Positions 60,401 to 64,000 of a DNA stretch of 64,000 bases are shown here, one piece after another. This DNA comes from VRUE01 sp963718755 (GTDB taxonomy: Bacteria; Actinomycetota; Thermoleophilia; Solirubrobacterales; 70-9): assembly GCA_963718755.1 (NCBI GenBank), contig OY970376.1, positions 1,922,001-1,986,000 on the forward strand. Direction: 5' to 3'. Below the pieces are notes generated by a model. The model had not been told where the DNA came from, did no database searches, and was given only the letters and a program-made list of their open reading frames with translations. Both the position numbers and the translations under genes were made by a program. How positions within the stretch are numbered: position 1 is the stretch's first letter; every line of letters begins with the position of its first letter.

Positions 60401-61960
60401 CCGGCCGGCTCGGTCGAAGGCATGCTCGAAGACGTCTCCTGTGCCACCACCAGCGCCTGCATGGCGGTGGGCTGGTTCAAGGAAAGCAGCAGCCACTCCA
60501 CTCCACGCAAGGGCCTCGCCGAGAGCTGGAACGGCAGCGCCTGGTCGACGGTTGCCACGCCGACGCCGAGCGGCGCCGAAAACGGCGTCACCCTGAGCGG
60601 CATCTCGTGCACTGCGGCCAACGCCTGCACGGCCGTCGGCCGCACCGGCGGCGTGGTGGGGACGGCGTTCAAAGCCGAGTCGACCCTGGCAGAGTCATGG
60701 AACGGCAGCGCCTGGACGGTCCAGACCACCGTCAACCCGCTCGCCTACTCCCGTCTCAGCGCCGTCTCCTGCACGGCGACCAGCGCCTGCACGGCGGTCG
60801 GCAAGACGCGGCCCGAAGGCAACAACGCCGGGACCTTGACGCTGGCGGAGCGCTGGGATGGAAGCTCCTGGTCAACCCAAACCACCCCCAACCCCGTCTC
60901 CTATCACCACAGCCTGCTCGAAGACGTCTCCTGCCTCTCCGCCACCTCCTGCGTGGCGGTCGGCAACGACGAGTACCTGGGCACCGCCTTCGTGCAGACC
61001 TGGAACGGCAGCGAATGGAAAATCCTCACCTCCGCCGGCGCGTCTAACGCCAGCTTCAACGACATCTCCTGCTCGGGCAACGCCTGCCTGATCACCGGCG
61101 ACAGCGGCTTTGAAGGGTCGACCTGGAAACTGGGGAAAGCCGGCCAAAACTGGGGCCCCTTCTACCAGCAGTCCACCCCCACCCCCGAAGGCGGGAGCTC
61201 CGTCACCCTCGAAGACGTCGCCTGCAGCGCGGAAACGGCCTGCACCGCGGTGGGCAGCTACTACGCCGGCGCGCCCTCCTACGAGTACAGGCCGCTGGCG
61301 ATGCGCTGGAACGGCACCGCCTGGACGATCCAGACGACGCCCTACCCAAGCGGAGGCGAAGGCACTTCCGGCAAGCTGCTCGCCGTCTCCTGCCCCTCGG
61401 CGACCTCCTGCACGGCCGTGGGCAGCAGGGCCTCGAGCGGTCCCCAGGCCTTCTCTGAGGTCTGGAACGGCACCGTCTGGGCGATCCCCTCAGTGCCCCA
61501 ACCGGCGGGTGCGGTCGAAGGCCAGCTCGAAGGCGTCTCCTGCCCCACCGGCAGCGCCACTTGCATGGCGGTGGGCTGGTTCAAAGAAAGCAGCAGCACC
61601 CTCACTCCGCGCAAGAGCTTCTCGGTGCGTTGGAACAGCGGCTGGCTAACGGTTGCCACGCCGACGCCGAGCGGCGCCGAAAACGGCGTCACCCTGAGCG
61701 ACGTCTCCTGCGCCACGTTCAACGCCTGCACGGCCGTCGGGCGCACCGGTGGGGTCAGTCCGGTGTTCAAATCCGAGTCGACCCTCGCAGAGGTATGGAA
61801 CGGCAGCGCCTGGGCGGTCCAGACAACCGTCAACCCGCTCGCCTACTCCCGCCTCAGCGCCGTCTCCTGCACCGCAGCCAACGCCTGCACAGCGGTCGGC
61901 AAGACGCGGCCCGAAGGCAGCAACGCCGGGACCTTGACGCTGGCGGAGCGCTACGGCTGA
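57434..61960 (+). CDS. secreted zincin-like protein with Fn3-type repeats and twin propellers
   Basis: 1508 residues. The GGGGAGGAAG site precedes ATG 57434; the signal peptide ends SSSAH near residue 26. A metallopeptidase-like domain (about 100-350) has HELMHALGASQ (residues 266-276), with Q at the position where metzincins hold the third ligand, and SHCIDGWDALCYW later. Four Fn3-like units follow (TLQGSVTPNGEYASYMFEYG, ILHASVNPNGVHTECQFG, ATLNGKVNPTGFATSYRFEYV, ATLTGIVNPESLATTYRFEYG). The C-terminal half is two 366-residue near-identical repeats, each with seven C-x(4-6)-C-x-A-V-G motifs, suggesting seven blades each. Confidence 0.85.
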   Translation: MSARPARVLFFCIVAFAFALPASSSAHPGGNSDGRILGQPDVKRFGDKTMRFIPSEERYEVRSPGEIPGFVHADAPLPRSQGPSLAEPRIANEDGPGQDLPSQELAPICRYSNNRIVVLYTHRPSETGPAPVGTIRSIVRRMNWKIADQSSLSSGGARSVRMAVDCDGSGQIAVHDLATPNNSWGTVDEVAKKAIVQGTGMRAVKFLAFDGAAESGNPYGVGGPVYPDASKSRQNSNAIATATAVIYPLVPPGGGTHTWFTHVTIHELMHALGASQSDVTPPAPYSTPPGSGGSHCIDGWDALCYWSYGGNYCTTAAGYGTPVTMPIDCNKNTYFNAAPPGGSWLATYWNLAQPENPFFSPAPGQSAGATTNEPTSVGQINATLQGSVTPNGEYASYMFEYGQDTSYGSVVPAGAPGTSGLERMTALSQYGSSPVALSQKISGLKGAGTVYHYRIVAINDTGQLVYGQDKTFKTLGPSVVTGGATDFSPGAAILHASVNPNGVHTECQFGVQVAGGEFLNYFVGDAGSGTSYVDCSAPVSGLHGKTKYEYDVEVVSDDGSNAVGEVRTFTTPDWRPVASTEGASAVTALQATLNGKVNPTGFATSYRFEYVTAADYGLSGYAKAISVPGSPKSVGSGTAGVAVSETIASLSPATTYRYRLVATSEEGTTIGTDRTLTTDPSPLAVTGAATNVELTKATLTGIVNPESLATTYRFEYGPTSSYGQSVPVPNASVGSGIADVPVSQPIEGLSPHSTYHFRLLATNSNGTTYGVDREFFTGAWTSQTTPNPVPYDHSLLEDVSCLSATSCVAVGNDEYQGTALVQTWNGSEWKILTSAGAQNASFSGISCSGNACLITGASGFEGSTWKLWKAGGNWGPFYQQSTPTPEGGSSVTLEDVACSAETACTAVGSYYNQSLSSYVPLAMRWNGTAWTIQTTPYPSGGEGTNGKLLSVSCPSATSCTAVGTRASSGPQTFSERWNGASWSIASVPKPAGSVEGMLEDVSCATTSACMAVGWFKESSSHSTPRKGLAESWNGSAWSTVATPTPSGAENGVTLSGISCTAANACTAVGRTGGVVGTAFKAESTLAESWNGSAWTVQTTVNPLAYSRLSAVSCTATSACTAVGKTRPEGNNAGTLTLAERWDGSSWSTQTTPNPVSYHHSLLEDVSCLSATSCVAVGNDEYLGTAFVQTWNGSEWKILTSAGASNASFNDISCSGNACLITGDSGFEGSTWKLGKAGQNWGPFYQQSTPTPEGGSSVTLEDVACSAETACTAVGSYYAGAPSYEYRPLAMRWNGTAWTIQTTPYPSGGEGTSGKLLAVSCPSATSCTAVGSRASSGPQAFSEVWNGTVWAIPSVPQPAGAVEGQLEGVSCPTGSATCMAVGWFKESSSTLTPRKSFSVRWNSGWLTVATPTPSGAENGVTLSDVSCATFNACTAVGRTGGVSPVFKSESTLAEVWNGSAWAVQTTVNPLAYSRLSAVSCTAANACTAVGKTRPEGSNAGTLTLAERYG
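59781..61957 (+). repeat. tandem duplication of 1098-nt unit within the zincin-propeller gene
   Basis: Unit 1 begins at 59781 and unit 2 at 60879, a spacing of 1098 nt (366 codons). Long DNA runs are identical or differ by few bases, e.g. AACCCCGTCCCCTACGACCA versus AACCCCGTCTCCTATCACCA. In-frame copying keeps both propellers. The second unit differs mainly in the fourth to fifth motifs. Confidence 0.93.
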
Positions 61961-61985
61961 TCCACGGCCAGCGATCGCCGCGGCC

Positions 61986-62399
61986 GTGGCCTTGCTGCTT
62001 GGCTCATTCGCGGTGGTCATGCTGCTCAGTGCCGGAGGATCCAGCTCCGGCACTGAGCCAGCACCGCGTCGCTGCGTGTCGCTTTGGAACGCGAGCAAAC
62101 GGGGGCTAATCGACGGATACCACAACTTTCATACCCACGGCTACCGGGAGGCCGAGGTTTTCCATTTGGGTTCCAAGGGGGGCAAGGCCAGACGTGGAGC
62201 CTGCGCAGTCGCTTTCCCCTCGGCGACCCTCGACCCGGAGCGAGTCGCTGCCGTGAAGGTCCAGCGAGCGGGGCGCTGGCGACCGCTCGGCGAAAGCGAC
62301 GGGGTAAGCGAGCTTCGCCTCTCTGAGCTTCAAGCCGAAGCCATCGAGGGAGCAAACGTGGCCCTGGGGCCGGATGGGACGCTGAAGCCGTACGACTAG
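61986..62399 (+). CDS. small secreted protein, unknown function
   Basis: 137-residue exported protein beginning VALLLGSFAVVMLLSAGGSSSG (GTG start at 61986), so a signal or lipid anchor. Mature part has two Cys (RRCVSLWNASK, RRGACAVAFPSA) that could pair. GYHNFHTHGYREAEVFHLG gives a His cluster. It starts 26 nt after the large zincin gene and is probably part of the same transcript. No family recognised. Confidence 0.7.
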   Translation: MALLLGSFAVVMLLSAGGSSSGTEPAPRRCVSLWNASKRGLIDGYHNFHTHGYREAEVFHLGSKGGKARRGACAVAFPSATLDPERVAAVKVQRAGRWRPLGESDGVSELRLSELQAEAIEGANVALGPDGTLKPYD

Positions 62400-62420
62400 C
62401 GGCAATCAGCGGTGAAGCAA

Positions 62421-62451
62421 CTGCGGCGGCGCCCCCAGAGCGCCGCCGCAG
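62421..62451. terminator. bidirectional terminator-like hairpin
   Basis: Perfect 12-bp arms CTGCGGCGGCGC (62421-62432) and GCGCCGCCGCAG (62440-62451), loop 7 nt, between two converging genes (stops at 62399 and 62455). No T-run on either side. Confidence 0.75.
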
Positions 62452-62454
62452 CGC

Positions 62455-62601
62455 CTATTCGAGCTTCCCGATCTTGAAGATCTTCGTGCCGCAGTCGGGG
62501 CAGACGCCTTGGATGGCTGGGCGACCGTTTTTCATGGTCACCTGTTTGGCGTCTTTGATCTCTACCTTCTTGCGCTCTTTGACGCAGTAACCCTCGGGCA
62601 T
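62455..62601 (-). CDS. DUF5679 zinc-ribbon-like protein
   Basis: 48-residue protein, starting MPEGYCVKERKKVEIKDAKQ after AAAGGAG on the minus strand. Cys residues YCVKER and GVCPDCGTK form a likely metal site. DUF5679 is a short actinobacterial family of unknown role. It lies between two terminator-type regions and appears to be a single-gene unit. Confidence 0.88.
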   Translation of the reverse strand: MPEGYCVKERKKVEIKDAKQVTMKNGRPAIQGVCPDCGTKIFKIGKLE

Positions 62602-62720
62602 GGGTCTCCTTTCGCTGCCGGTTCCCGGCAAGACTCGCGTTAGGCGCGAGGTGGATTGCGGCGAATGTAACGCAGGGCGGGGACGGGGAACACGCACAAA
62701 CGTGCGTATCGTTACAAGCG

Positions 62721-63200
62721 TTACTTCTCGGCCTGCTCCGCTTCGGCTTCGGCGTTCTGCTCTCTGGCCTGTTCGAGCAGATCCTGGATTTTGGCGTTAC
62801 CCGCCTTGCCGCCGTCCGCCGACCCCTCGGTGGCACTGCCGGTGCCGCCCGGGGAGGAGCCGCCGCCGGCTCCCACGCCGCCGGTCCCATCGTCTTCGCT
62901 GCCATCGGATTTCGGCTCCGGTGCCGGTTCGGGGGCAGGCTCCGGTTCGGTTGGCTCGGCTGGTTCGGGCGCCGGGGTGGCCGTGCCGGCGGCCGCGGCG
63001 TCGATTTGCGCTTCGAGTTCCTGTTGCAGCTCCTGCACGTCGCGCTCGCTGACCGAGCTCTCGCGGGCGTCGATCGCGAGGTAGATCGCCGCGCCGCCGA
63101 GGCCGATTGCGATCACGGCGAGGGCGAGGAAGACGCGCGTGCGCTTGTCGAGCTTGCGCTCGACCTCGCCGATCCATGCCCGCAGGCCCTCCAGCGACAT
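62721..63200 (-). CDS. single-pass membrane protein with low-complexity tail
   Basis: 159-residue protein. A basic amphipathic start (MSLEGLRAWIGEVERKLDKRTRVF) leads to one membrane helix (LALAVIAIGLGGAAIYLAI, residues about 26-44), a coiled-coil stretch (SVSERDVQELQQELEAQID), then a long Pro/Glu/Gly linker and a C-terminal helix (AKIQDLLEQAREQNAEAEAEQAEK). No family recognised. It could be a septal or wall-associated scaffold. Confidence 0.7.
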   Translation of the reverse strand: MSLEGLRAWIGEVERKLDKRTRVFLALAVIAIGLGGAAIYLAIDARESSVSERDVQELQQELEAQIDAAAAGTATPAPEPAEPTEPEPAPEPAPEPKSDGSEDDGTGGVGAGGGSSPGGTGSATEGSADGGKAGNAKIQDLLEQAREQNAEAEAEQAEK

Positions 63201-63316
63201 CGCCCTAACTTAGTCGAGGACGGCGCCGGACTGCCGGGTCAAATACCCTCCTGGTCCGCGCTTCCCACCGGGGAAGCGCCCCCGACTCCCCACCCAGAGA
63301 CCAAGGAGATCCACAG

Positions 63317-64000
63317 ATGCCCGAGGCCGTAATCGTCGACACCATCCGCACGCCGATCGGCCGCGCCTTCAAGGGCTCGCTGGCCCAGCTGCGCCCCGAC
63401 GAGATGGGCGCTTACGTCGTCGACGAGATGCTCGAGCGCAATCCGCAGGTCGACCCGGCCCTGGTCGAAGACCTCTTCTGCGGTTGCGGCATGCCGCAGG
63501 GCCTGCAGGCGTTCAACATCGGGCGCATCATCTCGCTGCTCTCCGAGAAGCTGCCCCAGGAGGTAAACGGGGTCACCGTCTCCCGCTACTGCTCCTCCAG
63601 CCTCGACGCGATCCGCCACGCCGGCAACGCGATCAAGGCCGGCGAGGGCGACGTCTACATCGCCGCCGGGGTCGAGTGGGTGAGTCGCTACAACGAGCGC
63701 ACCGAGCCCGCCGGCGTCGAGGACCAGAACCCGAACCTGCAGGGCAACGACGGCCAGCCAAACGCCTACATCGAGATGGGCAAGACCGCGGTCAACGTCG
63801 CCGAAAGATACGAGGTCAGCCGCGCCGACATGGACAAGTTCGCGCAGCGCTCGCAGGAGCTCGCCGTGCAGTCCCAGGAGGACGGCTTCTTCGACCGGGA
63901 GATCGTCCCGGTGAAGCTGCCCGACGGCACCGAGGTCGCCAAGGACGACGGCCCCCGCGCCAGCTCCACGCTGGAGAAGCTCTCGCAGCTGGAGGAGTCC
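63317..64000 (+). CDS. thiolase (acetyl-CoA acetyltransferase), C-terminus outside window
   Basis: AAGGAG (63303-63308) precedes ATG 63317. The first 228 residues are present: VDTIRTPIGRAFKGSL, the start of the thiolase fold, the nucleophilic Cys in VSRYCSSSLDAIRHA (near residue 92) and NVAERYEVSRADMDKFAQRSQ. The His and second Cys of the C-terminal half lie past the window. It condenses or cleaves acyl-CoA in fatty acid or polyketide-like turnover. Confidence 0.93.
   Translation, partial: MPEAVIVDTIRTPIGRAFKGSLAQLRPDEMGAYVVDEMLERNPQVDPALVEDLFCGCGMPQGLQAFNIGRIISLLSEKLPQEVNGVTVSRYCSSSLDAIRHAGNAIKAGEGDVYIAAGVEWVSRYNERTEPAGVEDQNPNLQGNDGQPNAYIEMGKTAVNVAERYEVSRADMDKFAQRSQELAVQSQEDGFFDREIVPVKLPDGTEVAKDDGPRASSTLEKLSQLEES

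Overview
The window is high-GC, densely coded chromosomal DNA. It most resembles a deep-branching actinobacterium of the Thermoleophilia/Solirubrobacterales kind. This rests on the GC-rich codon use with many GTG and TTG starts, Mycobacterium-type families (DUF3556, EthA-like monooxygenase, DUF5679, RipA-like NlpC/P60 protein), and a block of secreted collagen-like, NHL-repeat and beta-propeller proteins that I associate with that class from memory. There are no rRNA or tRNA genes, no phage or IS genes and no CRISPR array. The two edge genes, an aldehyde dehydrogenase (1-615, minus) and a thiolase (63317-64000, plus), are cut by the window.

Layout. 0-13 kb: a leader-like region with an unusually strong Shine-Dalgarno (685-895), a Pro-rich membrane protein, oxidoreductases (SDR, DUF2855, Baeyer-Villiger monooxygenase, a frameshifted RibD/DHFR-like gene), an M55 aminopeptidase, a cupredoxin lipoprotein, a stand-alone 5'-3' exonuclease and DUF3556. 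13-20.4 kb: a CrtI-like oxidoreductase, an ABC-2 exporter followed by a cupredoxin-like protein and a multicopper oxidase, cutA, and glnK-amt. 20.5-31.7 kb: SDR, vapBC, glyoxalase, hydrolase, class A penicillin-binding protein, TrmH-type methyltransferase, NlpC/P60 hydrolase, a divergent PNPOx/MocR pair and an MBL-rhodanese protein. 31.8-45.6 kb: acetyl-CoA synthetase, a voltage-gated-type channel with an odd pore motif, MarR-MFS, a four-gene OpuB-type osmoprotectant ABC operon, a methylthioadenosine salvage pair (deaminase and phosphorylase), an HD phosphohydrolase, a PAS-MBL pair and an acyltransferase. 45.6-48.7 kb: a small coiled-coil membrane protein and four TetR-family regulators arranged as two back-to-back pairs. 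48.8-62.4 kb: a secretome locus with a collagen-like protein, an NHL/PD40 protein, a 915-residue secreted protein, a frameshifted PucR/CdaR-like regulator and a 1508-residue zincin with Fn3-like domains and two near-identical seven-motif propellers.

The most unusual feature is in the intergenic DNA. A 50-bp palindrome with ends GACGTGCC/GGCACGTC and centre CCATATGG occurs at four gene ends, with a rewritten-arm relative at 18665 and a decayed copy near 44850. A second family of about 112 nt occurs twice in opposite orientation, with a conserved core inside a variable but paired terminal stem. Every convergent gap longer than 50 nt holds a large palindrome, often flush with or overlapping both stop codons; all other convergent pairs touch, overlap or lie within 10 nt. 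They may be bidirectional 3'-end elements or mobile palindromes.

Three genes carry lesions explained by one base each (near 5537, 16621 and 56800). These could be real decay or residual sequence errors. Gene starts were chosen by ribosome-binding site, overlap and family alignment from memory; no database search was possible.
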